DNA from: an uncultured bacterium
Lineage (GTDB): Bacteria; Pseudomonadota; Alphaproteobacteria; Sphingomonadales; Sphingomonadaceae
DNA length: 64,000 nt
NCBI GenBank assembly: GCA_903884945.1
Contig: CAISGR010000318.1
Location: forward strand, 1 to 64,000
Direction: 5' to 3'
Position numbers and translations under genes: made by a program. Position 1 is the first letter of the stretch. Every line of letters starts with the position of its first letter. This document shows positions 1-8,899 of this stretch, piece after piece. The notes below the pieces were generated by a model. It did not search any database. It had not been told where the DNA came from and was given only the letters and a program-made list of their open reading frames with translations.

Positions 1-272
1 AGATCTGGATCCGGTTCGCGCACTCCCATACGGGCCAGCAGCAAAGGCTGCTCAACAGGCCGGACAGAAGGCAGCATCCGATCTCGTGCCAATACTCGAA
101 TTTTACGCTTGCTTCCCTGGGGGCGTCCACAGAAGGGAATTTTGCCGGGGTAACAGGGAAAATCACGACGATTTCAATGAGCGGCCCCCCGGCCTGAGTC
201 GGGAAGATTCGACTGCATCGTAACGCCGTGTATCGGCGGTTGAATCGATGCCCGCTTGCCGCCCCTTTTCTC

Positions 273-2291
273 TCAGCCGCCGAACTTCACCCCGATCCAG
301 AATGTGCGTGGGGTACCGAGGTCGATGGAGCCGGCCTGGTTGCGGGTGATGATGGTTTCATCGAACAGGTTCTCGGCGCGGGCGACGACGGTGAGATGCC
401 GGCCGATCGGCAGGCGGGCGACGGTATCGAGGGTGAGGGCGTCGGGCAATATGCCGGTCTGGAGGTCGTCTTCATATTGCATGCCGACATAGCGCAGCGT
501 GGCGGACAGGCCCGGGCCCGACCGGGGCGACCAGGCGAGCGTGGCGCTGGCGCTGTGCCGCGGGCTCTGCGCGGGGACCAGGCCGTTCAATGCCGTACCC
601 GGCGCGCGGACATGGCTGTCGCTGAAGGCATAGGAGCCATCGAGCGACACCGCGCCATGGACGATCCGGGCGGTCACCTCGACGCCCTTTGCAATGATCG
701 CATCGACGTTGCGGCGCTGGCGCAGGTTGGTGCCGATCGTGACATTGGCGATCGCATGGTCGAGCCGGTTGTAGAAGCCGGTGACCCCGAGCGCGATCCC
801 CGGCGCCGGCCTGAGGTCGATCCCGCCCTCGATGCCCCGGAGCTTCTCCAGCCCGAGATTCTCATTGGCCTGGGTGGTGACCGGGAACACCGTGAAGGGG
901 CGGTACAGCTCGTTGAGCGTGGGCAGGCGGAATCCGGTATAGCCCGCCGCCCGCAGCGCGATCCCCGCGCCGGCATGGAACAGCGCGCCGACCCGGCCGG
1001 TCGCCTCGAGCCCGTCGCGATCGGCAAACGTCCGGTCGCTGTTGACCGTGCCGCTGGCCGCCACCTCGCGGAAGAAGCCGTTGGTGATGGTCCAGCGATC
1101 GCCGCGCACGCCGCCGGTCAGCACGAGCCGGCCGATCGTCCAGTCGTCCTCGACAAAGGCGCCGACCGTGCTGCTGTTGCCGCCGGCATGGCGCCGCGCG
1201 GTGACCAGCCCGGTCGCGGTGCTATAGGCATCCTCGTACAGTTCGCCGTCGGCGAACCGGGCATCGACGCCGAGCCGCAGCACATGATCGGGGCCGACCG
1301 GGGGGCGCAGCTCGATCTTGCCGCCCAGGCCGGTCGAGGGGGTGTTGCGCTGGTCGAGGGTGAGCTTGAACGCCGTCGAGCTGATCACCTTGTTGGTGAA
1401 GTTGCGCGCCTGGACATAGGCGAGCGCATCGATCGCCCAGTCGCCGCGATGGATGAGGCGGATGCTGGCGTCCTCGCCCTCGGAGGAGCTGTCGGCCCCC
1501 TTGAAGCGCAGCGTGCGATGGTCGCGAAAGACCAGGCCGCGCGCCTGGATCTCGGTCTGGGCATCGATCGGGGCGACCGCGCGGATCCCGCCCGACCAGT
1601 CCTCGAAGCGGGCGGGTGAATCGGCGATGGTGCGCTGCGCGTCGGGCGTGGTGCGATAGCCGTCGCTGCGCTCCCATTTGCCCGACAGCGAGACATAGCC
1701 GCTGCCGAGATCGGGGGTGAGGCTGGCGGTGACGTTCTGCGCATTGAAGCTGCCGTAGAAGGCGCTGCCCGAGACGAGCGGCAGATCGGCACGGGTCGCG
1801 CTGGCCAGCTCGATCGTGCCGGCGACCGCGCCGGCGCCGAACGGGCCCGATCCGCCCCCGCGGGTGATGCGCACGCCCGAGAAGCGGTCGGCGACGAGCG
1901 CGTTGAACGGGATATAGCCGAAAAAGGGATCGGCGAGCGGCACGCCGTCGAGCAGCACCAGCGCCCGGCTCGAGGCATTGCCGCCAAGCGCACGCAGCGT
2001 GACGCCCTGGGCCGAAGGGTTGGCCGAGCGGCTGTCCGACCGGCGGAACTGCTGCAGTCCCGCCACATCGGCGAGCACATCCTCCAGCCGACCCGATGCA
2101 TCGCCGGTCAGCCGGTCGCGGCCGATCTCCACCGTGCTATAGGCCGGCGTCCCCGGCGGCAGCGGCAGCCCGCTCCCCAGCACCACGATATCCTCCGACG
2201 CCCCCGGCACCGATGGCCCAGCCGCCGCCTGACCCAGCGCCGGATATGGAACGAGGGCGGCGATCAGCAGGAGGTTGCCGGGGCGGCGCAT
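273..2291 (-). CDS. TonB-dependent receptor (PQQ-ADH-linked)
   Basis: 672-aa ORF with signal peptide, plug motif (SRALVLLDGVPLADPFFG) and C-terminal beta-barrel ending in aromatic WIGVKFGG. Confidence 0.88.
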   Translation of the reverse strand: MRRPGNLLLIAALVPYPALGQAAAGPSVPGASEDIVVLGSGLPLPPGTPAYSTVEIGRDRLTGDASGRLEDVLADVAGLQQFRRSDSRSANPSAQGVTLRALGGNASSRALVLLDGVPLADPFFGYIPFNALVADRFSGVRITRGGGSGPFGAGAVAGTIELASATRADLPLVSGSAFYGSFNAQNVTASLTPDLGSGYVSLSGKWERSDGYRTTPDAQRTIADSPARFEDWSGGIRAVAPIDAQTEIQARGLVFRDHRTLRFKGADSSSEGEDASIRLIHRGDWAIDALAYVQARNFTNKVISSTAFKLTLDQRNTPSTGLGGKIELRPPVGPDHVLRLGVDARFADGELYEDAYSTATGLVTARRHAGGNSSTVGAFVEDDWTIGRLVLTGGVRGDRWTITNGFFREVAASGTVNSDRTFADRDGLEATGRVGALFHAGAGIALRAAGYTGFRLPTLNELYRPFTVFPVTTQANENLGLEKLRGIEGGIDLRPAPGIALGVTGFYNRLDHAIANVTIGTNLRQRRNVDAIIAKGVEVTARIVHGAVSLDGSYAFSDSHVRAPGTALNGLVPAQSPRHSASATLAWSPRSGPGLSATLRYVGMQYEDDLQTGILPDALTLDTVARLPIGRHLTVVARAENLFDETIITRNQAGSIDLGTPRTFWIGVKFGG

Positions 2292-2316
2292 GGTGATGGC
2301 GATATCCTTTACGGGT

Positions 2317-2346
2317 AAAAGGGGCGGCTCGCTTCCAAGCCGCCCC
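2317..2346 (-). terminator. Rho-independent terminator downstream of the porin gene
   Basis: GGGGCGGCT/AGCCGCCCC stem followed on the minus strand by TTTT. Confidence 0.65.
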
Positions 2347-2372
2347 GGACAAGAATGTTTCCTGGCGCGGCG

Positions 2373-3773
2373 CTAGAAGAAGAGGATTGCGCCGGCCGCG
2401 ACCGTATCCGAACTGGCCTCGTTCGGCCCATGGGCCTCGGCCTTGGTGCGGACATATTCGCCGACCAGCGTGATCCAGCTCGTGAGGCCGTACCGCGCCT
2501 GGCCGACCCAGCTGCTGTTCTTGTCGACGAGGGTGGGATTCACCTCGCCGCTCGCCAGGTCGAGATGGCTCTCGCCATAGCTTCCGCCGAGCGTGACCTT
2601 GCCGAAGGTCGCGGTGACCTGGCCGTAGAAGCCGTTGCTGTCGCGCTTGCGGCCGAGGGCATCGGTCGAGAGGATGAAGAGGCCGGTCGTTCCAAGGCCG
2701 GAGCCATCATAATAATAACCGAGCGCGCTGACCGGGCCATAGGTGAGTTTCGCGCCGACATCGAAGCCGCTGCCCGTATAGCTGGGAAACCCGCCCACGC
2801 CGTCATGCTTCTGGGTGATGCCCGATGCCCAGAGATGCCCGCTGATCTTGTCAGCAGTGAAATCGAACGTCACCTTGCCCTGGAAGCCGGGGGTGCCGTT
2901 CACTTCGGCATTGCCGATCGTCACCAGCGGCTGGAAGGCGCCGAAGGACGCCTGGAAGCCGCCGATCTTCGGCGTGGTATAGGTGATCTGCGGCTGGAAG
3001 TCGGTGTAGATATAGCCGATTCCGATGCGGCCCAGCGATGTGTTGGAAGGCGCGACATTGCCGCCGGTCGAACCGACCGAGAGCAGGGTGATGTCGTTGA
3101 GGATCGCGTCCGATCCGAACAGCCCGATGTCGCGGCCGATCTTGAACTCGCCGATATTGGGGCGGCCGAAGGTCAGGTAGGTCTGGCGGAAATCGATGCC
3201 CGAGGTCGCCAGCGCCTGCGGATTGCCCGCCGAGTTGGCGCCGCCCACATTGGTGACGCTGTTGATGCCGGGATACAGGCCGAAATGCGCGCCGACGTCC
3301 CAGCCGCCCTGGTTGGTCGTCACGTCGACCTTCAGGAAGCCGGGCAGCAGGCCGTTGCGCACCGACGAACTGTTCTTGCCCACGCCAGCCAGCCCGCCGG
3401 CGACCGCCGTACCCGTCGGGCTCTTGTCGCCCGATTCATGGGTATAGAAGCCGTTGATCGACCCGGAGAACTTCACCGTCACGCCGCCGACCTGCATGCC
3501 GACGCCGCTGTCGGCCATGCGGACGAGGTGCTTGTCGTCCAGCGCCTGCGCGGCCGCCTGTTGCGGCGCGGTCGGTGCGCTGGTGGCGACCGCGGCCGGC
3601 TCCGCCGCCTTGCGCGCCATCAGCTGGTTATATTCCTCGTCCGTCAGAATGCCCTTTTCCTTCAGCCGCAACAGCAGCTGGCTGGTGGTGTCGTCCTGCG
3701 CGAATGCGGGTGTCGCGGCCGTCATCAGCGCGATCGCGCAGCCGACGTGCAGCAATCTGGTCTTGCCCCTCAT
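2373..3773 (-). CDS. Outer-membrane porin
   Basis: 466-aa ORF with signal peptide, short SHOCT-like coiled N-terminus (LLLRLKEKGILTDEEYNQL) and beta-barrel ending AAGAILFF. Confidence 0.75.
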   Translation of the reverse strand: MRGKTRLLHVGCAIALMTAATPAFAQDDTTSQLLLRLKEKGILTDEEYNQLMARKAAEPAAVATSAPTAPQQAAAQALDDKHLVRMADSGVGMQVGGVTVKFSGSINGFYTHESGDKSPTGTAVAGGLAGVGKNSSSVRNGLLPGFLKVDVTTNQGGWDVGAHFGLYPGINSVTNVGGANSAGNPQALATSGIDFRQTYLTFGRPNIGEFKIGRDIGLFGSDAILNDITLLSVGSTGGNVAPSNTSLGRIGIGYIYTDFQPQITYTTPKIGGFQASFGAFQPLVTIGNAEVNGTPGFQGKVTFDFTADKISGHLWASGITQKHDGVGGFPSYTGSGFDVGAKLTYGPVSALGYYYDGSGLGTTGLFILSTDALGRKRDSNGFYGQVTATFGKVTLGGSYGESHLDLASGEVNPTLVDKNSSWVGQARYGLTSWITLVGEYVRTKAEAHGPNEASSDTVAAGAILFF

Positions 3774-3842
3774 CTTATCCTCCCTGTCGCTGGCCCGCGC
3801 GTCGCGGCGCCAATCGAGCCAAGGCTGGAGGGTGCCGGGCTT

Positions 3843-3865
3843 TCGCGAAATTGGACTATGGTCGC
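3843..3865 (-). promoter_or_regulatory. Candidate shared operator motif (copy D), upstream of porin
   Basis: Minus strand GCGACCATAGTCCAATTTCGCGA resembles copies at 4868, 6263 and 14452. Confidence 0.35.
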
Positions 3866-3872
3866 GTAGCGC

Positions 3873-4829
3873 TCAGGGCGCGATCGCGACGCCCCAGGGC
3901 GCGCGGCCTACGGGGATGGTGGCGATCACCGTGCCGTGCGCGATATCGATCACCGAGACATTGTCCGAAAGTCCATTGGCCGAAAAGGCACGACGCCCGG
4001 TTGCATCGATCGCGCTGTGCCAGACGCGGCGGCCGACCGGGACATAAGAGAGCACCTTTTGCGTCGCGACATCGACGATCGCCACATGATCGGCCCGGCC
4101 CAGCGCGACGATCGCGCGCTTCTGGTCAGGCGTGAAGCGGATGCCGACCGGCATGATCTTGTCCGGGAACACCCCGGGGATATCGAACCTGATCGTCCCC
4201 GTGACCTGGCGCGAGGCGGTGTCGATGACCTGGACCATGCCGCCGATTTCCGAGCTGACCCACAGCGCCTTGCCGTCAGCGGTGAATTCCGCATGACGCG
4301 GCCGATCCCCCACCGCGGTCTGGGCCACATCCCGCTCAGTCGCGATGTCGATCCAGTGCACGGCATTGTCGGTTTCCGAAGTCGAGACGACGGTTCTCCC
4401 ATCGGGGCTGACGGCCATGCCTTCGGGCTCCACCCCGACGGCAACCTGGAAGGCGACCGACCGTTTCATCACGTCGATGGCGGTCACCGCGGCATCGCGC
4501 TCATTCGCCGCGAACAGCATCCTGCCGTCGGGCGACAGGGCGAATTGCTCGGGATCCTCGCCCGAGGGCAGATCGGCGACAACCTTGCCTGTTGCACGAT
4601 CGATCACCTGCACCGCATTGTCGTCGCTGGCGCAGAGATAGAGGAACTTGCCGTCACGCGAGAGCATGATGCCGCGGGCGCGCTTGCCGACCGGCCAGGT
4701 CGCCGTCACCTGCAGCGTCGCGCCGTCGATGACGGAGATGCTGTTGCCCTTCTCGTTGGAGACATAGATCGTCTCGGCGCGGGCGGCACCGGGGGCGAGC
4801 AGGGCGAGGCCAAGGAGGAAGTATCGCAT
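3873..4829 (-). CDS. YncE-like beta-propeller, PQQ-dependent catabolism-associated type
   Basis: 318-aa secreted ORF with repeated YVSNE..SVIDGAT / VIDIAHGTVIATIPVGRAPWGVA blades, next to a PQQ-ADH. Confidence 0.85.
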   Translation of the reverse strand: MRYFLLGLALLAPGAARAETIYVSNEKGNSISVIDGATLQVTATWPVGKRARGIMLSRDGKFLYLCASDDNAVQVIDRATGKVVADLPSGEDPEQFALSPDGRMLFAANERDAAVTAIDVMKRSVAFQVAVGVEPEGMAVSPDGRTVVSTSETDNAVHWIDIATERDVAQTAVGDRPRHAEFTADGKALWVSSEIGGMVQVIDTASRQVTGTIRFDIPGVFPDKIMPVGIRFTPDQKRAIVALGRADHVAIVDVATQKVLSYVPVGRRVWHSAIDATGRRAFSANGLSDNVSVIDIAHGTVIATIPVGRAPWGVAIAP

Positions 4830-4867
4830 TCCAGCAGCCTAGCCCAAGACCGGGCGACGGCATGCAG

Positions 4868-4887
4868 TACCAAAGTGCAATAGGGCG
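4868..4887 (+). promoter_or_regulatory. Candidate shared operator motif (copy A) in divergent promoter
   Basis: TACCAAAGTGCAATAGGGCG between divergent genes 4829(-) and 4960(+). Confidence 0.4.
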
Positions 4888-4959
4888 ACCCCATGCGCGG
4901 CGCATAGACTTGGGGCAAGTCCGCATGATCGAGGCGGGCACCTGTCCTGGAGAGTGCGT

Positions 4960-5394
4960 ATGAAGAAGCCCCGCCTGTCGCTTGCCGTCTTCGTCACGGC
5001 AACAGCAATCGCCGTCTCGGCGATCGGCAGTAACGTCTTCGCGCACGGCAACGTGCTGCCCCAGCCGGTCGATACTTCGGCGCTGCCGGATATCGGCGAA
5101 ACCTGGCTCGAGCATAATCCGTATCGCGGCAATCCGACGGCGATCAAGATCGGGGAATCCGCGTTCGGCCAGAATTGCGCGCGTTGCCACGGCCTGGAGG
5201 CGATCTCGGGCGGCATCGCGCCCGACCTGCGCTATCTCGAGACCGGCGATACCGGCGACGAGTGGTTCATCCAGCGCTTTCATCACGGCTCGGCCCGCGA
5301 CGGCAAGGTCTATATGCCGCCGCTCGGCGAGGTGCTCGGGCAAAAGGCCGGGTGGGCGATCCGCGCCTGGCTCGAAACCAAGCACGAGGAATGA
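4960..5394 (+). CDS. pedF: c-type cytochrome, PedF (cytochrome c-550)-like
   Basis: Signal peptide; CARCH haem site; C-terminal YMPPLGEVLGQKAGWAIRAWLE; adjacent to PQQ-ADH. Confidence 0.8.
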   Translation: MKKPRLSLAVFVTATAIAVSAIGSNVFAHGNVLPQPVDTSALPDIGETWLEHNPYRGNPTAIKIGESAFGQNCARCHGLEAISGGIAPDLRYLETGDTGDEWFIQRFHHGSARDGKVYMPPLGEVLGQKAGWAIRAWLETKHEE

Positions 5395-6248
5395 GCCGCC
5401 TCCTCTCGCGCCGCGCGGTCCTTGGCGGCATCGGTGCCGCGCTCGTTCTTCCGGCGGCAGGCGCGCGGGCGATGTCGCTTGAGAAGGTTCGCGCCGCCGG
5501 CGTGCTGAAGGTCGCGGTCTATCGCGACTTCGAGCCCTGGGCCTGGTTCGAGGCGGGCACGCTGCGCGGCATCGATGTCGATCTTGGCGGCGCGATCGCC
5601 GCGAAGCTCGGCGTGAAGCCCCACTATATGGACTTCCTGGCAGGCGAGGACGTCGACGACGACCTGCGCAACATCGTCTGGAAGGGGCCGGCGACCGGGG
5701 GGCAGACGGCGGACGTGATGATGCACGTGCCCTATGACCGGAACTTTGCGCTGCGCAACGACCGCGTCGTCATCGTCGCGCCCTATTACCGCGAAGCCTT
5801 CTCGCTCGCCTGTGACCGCCGCACGACCGACTGCGAGTTGCCGCCGCCGCAATATAAGGGGCGCAAGATCGCCGTCGAGCTCGATTCGATCCCGGATTTC
5901 TACATGAGCGGATCGTTTGGCGGGGTGCTGCGCCCGGACGTGACGCATATGCCCAGCGGCATGGCCGCGCTCGACTCGGTACGCGACGGCAGGAGCGAAC
6001 TGGCGATGGCCTCCCGCGCGCAGATCGAGCATGCGGTGGCCAGGGGCGGCGACAGCCTCATCGAACGCAAGGGGCCCTTGCCGGCGCTCACCAGCCCGGG
6101 CTGGGACATTGCGCTGGCGGTGAAGGACGACAGTCGCGACCTCGGCGACCGCCTGGAGACGATGATCCCCGAGCTGGTCGCCGACGGCAGCGTCGCCGCC
6201 ATCTTCGAGCGCTACGGGGTCCTGCTGCGTCCGCCGATCGCCTCATGA
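5391..6248 (+). CDS. Quinoprotein dehydrogenase-associated periplasmic binding protein (MxaJ/XoxJ-like)
   Basis: Tat-like leader [11 protein letters not shown]3-type fold ([36 protein letters not shown]); ATGA overlap with pedF. Confidence 0.85.
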   Translation: MSRLLSRRAVLGGIGAALVLPAAGARAMSLEKVRAAGVLKVAVYRDFEPWAWFEAGTLRGIDVDLGGAIAAKLGVKPHYMDFLAGEDVDDDLRNIVWKGPATGGQTADVMMHVPYDRNFALRNDRVVIVAPYYREAFSLACDRRTTDCELPPPQYKGRKIAVELDSIPDFYMSGSFGGVLRPDVTHMPSGMAALDSVRDGRSELAMASRAQIEHAVARGGDSLIERKGPLPALTSPGWDIALAVKDDSRDLGDRLETMIPELVADGSVAAIFERYGVLLRPPIAS

Positions 6249-6262
6249 ATGCGGGCGGGGTC

Positions 6263-6283
6263 GTCCCAAGGTCCAATTGGCGG
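6263..6283 (+). promoter_or_regulatory. Candidate shared operator motif (copy C), upstream of PQQ-ADH
   Basis: GTCCCAAGGTCCAATTGGCGG ~100 bp upstream of ATG 6382. Confidence 0.4.
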
Positions 6284-6381
6284 ATCGTGCCAGCCTGATA
6301 CCTTGCCCTGCGATCGCGCTGCGACCTGGCAGCCGGCACGCCGACTCTGCGCCGGTGCAAGAACAACTAGGGGAGAATATC

Positions 6382-8151
6382 ATGAAGCGGTTTCTGCGGA
6401 ATGCGTCTGCTTTCGCGCTGACGGGTGCGCTGCTCGCGGCGCCATTGATGGCAGCCTCCGACAAGCCGGTAGCGGCCGTCGCCGGCGCCGGCCCTACCGA
6501 TGCGGACCTGATGGCCGACGCGACGACACCCGGCGACGTGCTGACCTATGGCATGGGCCCGCGCGGCCAGCGCTTCAGCCCGATGACCACGATCAACAGC
6601 ACCAATGTCGCGAAGCTGGTTCCCGCATTTGCTGCGTCGCTCGGCGGCGAGAAGCAGCACGGCCAGGAATCGCAGCCGCTCGTCTATGACGGGACCATCT
6701 ACGTCACTGGCTCCTATTCGCGGCTGTTCGCCTTCGACGCCCGCACCGGCGAGGAGAAATGGGAATATGACGCCCGCCTGCCCGACGCGATCGTGCCGTG
6801 TTGCGACGTCGTCAACCGCGGTGCCGCGATCTATGGCGACAAGATCATTTTCGGGACGCTCGATGCCCGCCTGGTCGCGCTCAACCGCAATACCGGCAAG
6901 GTGATCTGGAACAAGGAAATCGCCGACTACAAGGCGGGCTACAGCTTCACGGCCGCGCCGATGATCGTGCACGGCAAGGTCATCGTCGGCAATTCGGGCG
7001 GCGAGTTCGGCGTGATCGGGGAGATCCAGGCGCGCGACGTCAACACCGGCGAACTGATCTGGACCCGCCCCACCATCGAGGGCAACATGGGCACGCTCAA
7101 CGGCCAGCCCAACGGCATTACCGGAAAGACCAACGCCACTTGGCAGGGCGATCAGTACAAGACCGGCGGCGGCGCGACCTGGCTGGGGGGCACCTACGAC
7201 CCGGACACCAACCTGATCTATATGGGAACCGGCAACCCCGCGCCGTGGAACAGCCATCTTCGGCCCGGCGACAATCTCTATACGGCATCCACGCTCGGCA
7301 TCGATCCGGATACCGGCCAGATCAAATGGCATTTCCAGACCACGCCGCATGACGGATGGGACTTCGACGGCGTGAACGAGTTCATCCCGTTCGATGCGAC
7401 GATCAACGGCAAGCCGATGAAGCTCGGCGCCAAGGCTGATCGCAACGGCTATTTCTTCGTGCTCGACCGTACCAACGGCAAGTTCATCTCGGCCTCGCCC
7501 TTCGTCACCAAGACGACCTGGGCGACGGGCTTCACCAAGGCCGGCCGCCCGATCTATGTCGATGCGAACCGGCCGGGGCCGCCGACCACGGAGAAGGGCA
7601 CGTCGGTCTTCGCCGCACCGTCCTTCCTCGGCGGCAAGAACTGGATGCCGATGGCGTACAGCCAGCAGACCGGCCTGTTCTACATTCCCTCCAACGAGTG
7701 GGGGATGGATATCTGGAACGAGCCGATCGCGTACAAGAAGGGCGCAGCCTATCTCGGCGCCGGCTTCACGATCAAGCCGCTCTACGACGACCATATCGGC
7801 GTGCTGCGCGCGATGGACCCGGCGACCGGCAAGATCATGTGGGAATACAAGAACAAGGCGCCGCTGTGGGGCGGGGTGCTGACCACGGCGGGCAATCTCG
7901 TCTTCACCGGCACGCCGGAAGGCTATCTCAAGGCCTTCGACGCGAAGACCGGGCAGGAGCTGTGGAAGTTCAACACCGGCTCGGGCGTGGTCGGATCGCC
8001 GATCACCTGGGAACAGGATGGCGAGCAATATGTCGCGGTCATGTCCGGCTGGGGCGGCGCCGTGCCGCTCTGGGGCGGCGAGGTCGCGAAGGCCGTGCAG
8101 CACATCAACCAGGGCGGTTCGCTATGGGTATTCAAGCTGCCGAAGTCGTGA
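6382..8151 (+). CDS. PQQ-dependent alcohol dehydrogenase (ExaA/PedH family), predicted lanthanide-dependent
   Basis: Vicinal disulfide PCCDVVNRG; quinoprotein tryptophan-docking blades; [11 protein letters not shown] carries the DxD lanthanide-coordination motif. Confidence 0.92.
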   Translation: MKRFLRNASAFALTGALLAAPLMAASDKPVAAVAGAGPTDADLMADATTPGDVLTYGMGPRGQRFSPMTTINSTNVAKLVPAFAASLGGEKQHGQESQPLVYDGTIYVTGSYSRLFAFDARTGEEKWEYDARLPDAIVPCCDVVNRGAAIYGDKIIFGTLDARLVALNRNTGKVIWNKEIADYKAGYSFTAAPMIVHGKVIVGNSGGEFGVIGEIQARDVNTGELIWTRPTIEGNMGTLNGQPNGITGKTNATWQGDQYKTGGGATWLGGTYDPDTNLIYMGTGNPAPWNSHLRPGDNLYTASTLGIDPDTGQIKWHFQTTPHDGWDFDGVNEFIPFDATINGKPMKLGAKADRNGYFFVLDRTNGKFISASPFVTKTTWATGFTKAGRPIYVDANRPGPPTTEKGTSVFAAPSFLGGKNWMPMAYSQQTGLFYIPSNEWGMDIWNEPIAYKKGAAYLGAGFTIKPLYDDHIGVLRAMDPATGKIMWEYKNKAPLWGGVLTTAGNLVFTGTPEGYLKAFDAKTGQELWKFNTGSGVVGSPITWEQDGEQYVAVMSGWGGAVPLWGGEVAKAVQHINQGGSLWVFKLPKS

Positions 8152-8243
8152 CCATGACCGGATCGGGGGTGGCGTTCGCTGCCCCCGATTTCGCACCACG
8201 CCGGTTTGGGGTACGCTCCGCGCACCAGGGAGATCGGGACTAC

Positions 8244-8885
8244 GTGGAAAGAGTGCTCATCGCGGATGACCATCCCATGGTGCGGGATGGCTTGCGCACC
8301 GTCATCGCGGTCGCATTCGACCGATGCGAGTTGTTCGAGGCGTCCTCGCTCGAGGAAGCGACCTCGGTGATCGAGCGCGAGGGCGATTTCGATCTCGTCC
8401 TGCTCGATCTCAACATGCCTGGGGCGAACGGCTTTTCTGGCCTGATCGAACTGCGCGAGCGCTTTCCCTCGGTGCCGGTCGTGATCGTCTCCGCGGCGCA
8501 GGAGCGGGGCCTCGCCCGTGCCGCGCTTGCGGCGGGCGCGGCGGGCTTCGTTCCCAAGTCGCTGCGCCGCGGCGCGATCGTCGATGCGCTGAAGATGGTC
8601 CTTGCCGGTAATATCTACGCGCCCGAGATCGAGGAAAGCGAAATCGCGGCGAATGCCGAGGATACCGAGATATTGCGCCGCATCGACACGCTGACGCCGC
8701 AGCAAAAGGTCGTGCTGCGCCTCGTCGTCGCCGGCAAGCTCAACAAGCAGATCGCCTTCGACCTCGACGTTTCGATGACGACCGTGAAGGCCCATGTCTC
8801 GGCGATCCTGAGCAAGCTGCAGGTGTGCAGCCGTACCCAGGCGGTCATTCTGGTCAACAAGGTGAATTTCGGCACCGACAACTGA
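8244..8885 (+). CDS. LuxR/NarL-family response regulator (ErbR/AgmR-like)
   Basis: REC domain VLIADDHPMVRDGL..LVLLDLNMPG and C-terminal HTH LTPQQKVVLRLVVAGKLNKQIAFDLDVSMTTVKAHVSAI; probable GTG start. Confidence 0.88.
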   Translation: MERVLIADDHPMVRDGLRTVIAVAFDRCELFEASSLEEATSVIEREGDFDLVLLDLNMPGANGFSGLIELRERFPSVPVVIVSAAQERGLARAALAAGAAGFVPKSLRRGAIVDALKMVLAGNIYAPEIEESEIAANAEDTEILRRIDTLTPQQKVVLRLVVAGKLNKQIAFDLDVSMTTVKAHVSAILSKLQVCSRTQAVILVNKVNFGTDN

Positions 8886-8899
8886 TCGGGCAGAATACC

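Noticed and set aside
1-12. AGATCTGGATCC (adjacent BglII and BamHI sites) at the first bases, suggestive of a cloning linker
   Set aside because: Minus strand from 77 to 1 reads as plausible coding (MLPSVRPVEQPLLLARMGVREPDPD); two 6-mers together can occur by chance and no vector sequence follows.
1-77. Possible partial minus-strand CDS start (MLPSVRPVEQPLLLARMGVREPDPD...)
   Set aside because: Only 25 codons visible; family cannot be recognised.
228-1619. Long plus-strand ORF (463 aa) opposite the TonB receptor
   Set aside because: Antisense ORF in high-GC DNA; Arg/Ala/Gly/Asp-rich low-information protein, while the minus-strand frame has clear receptor motifs.
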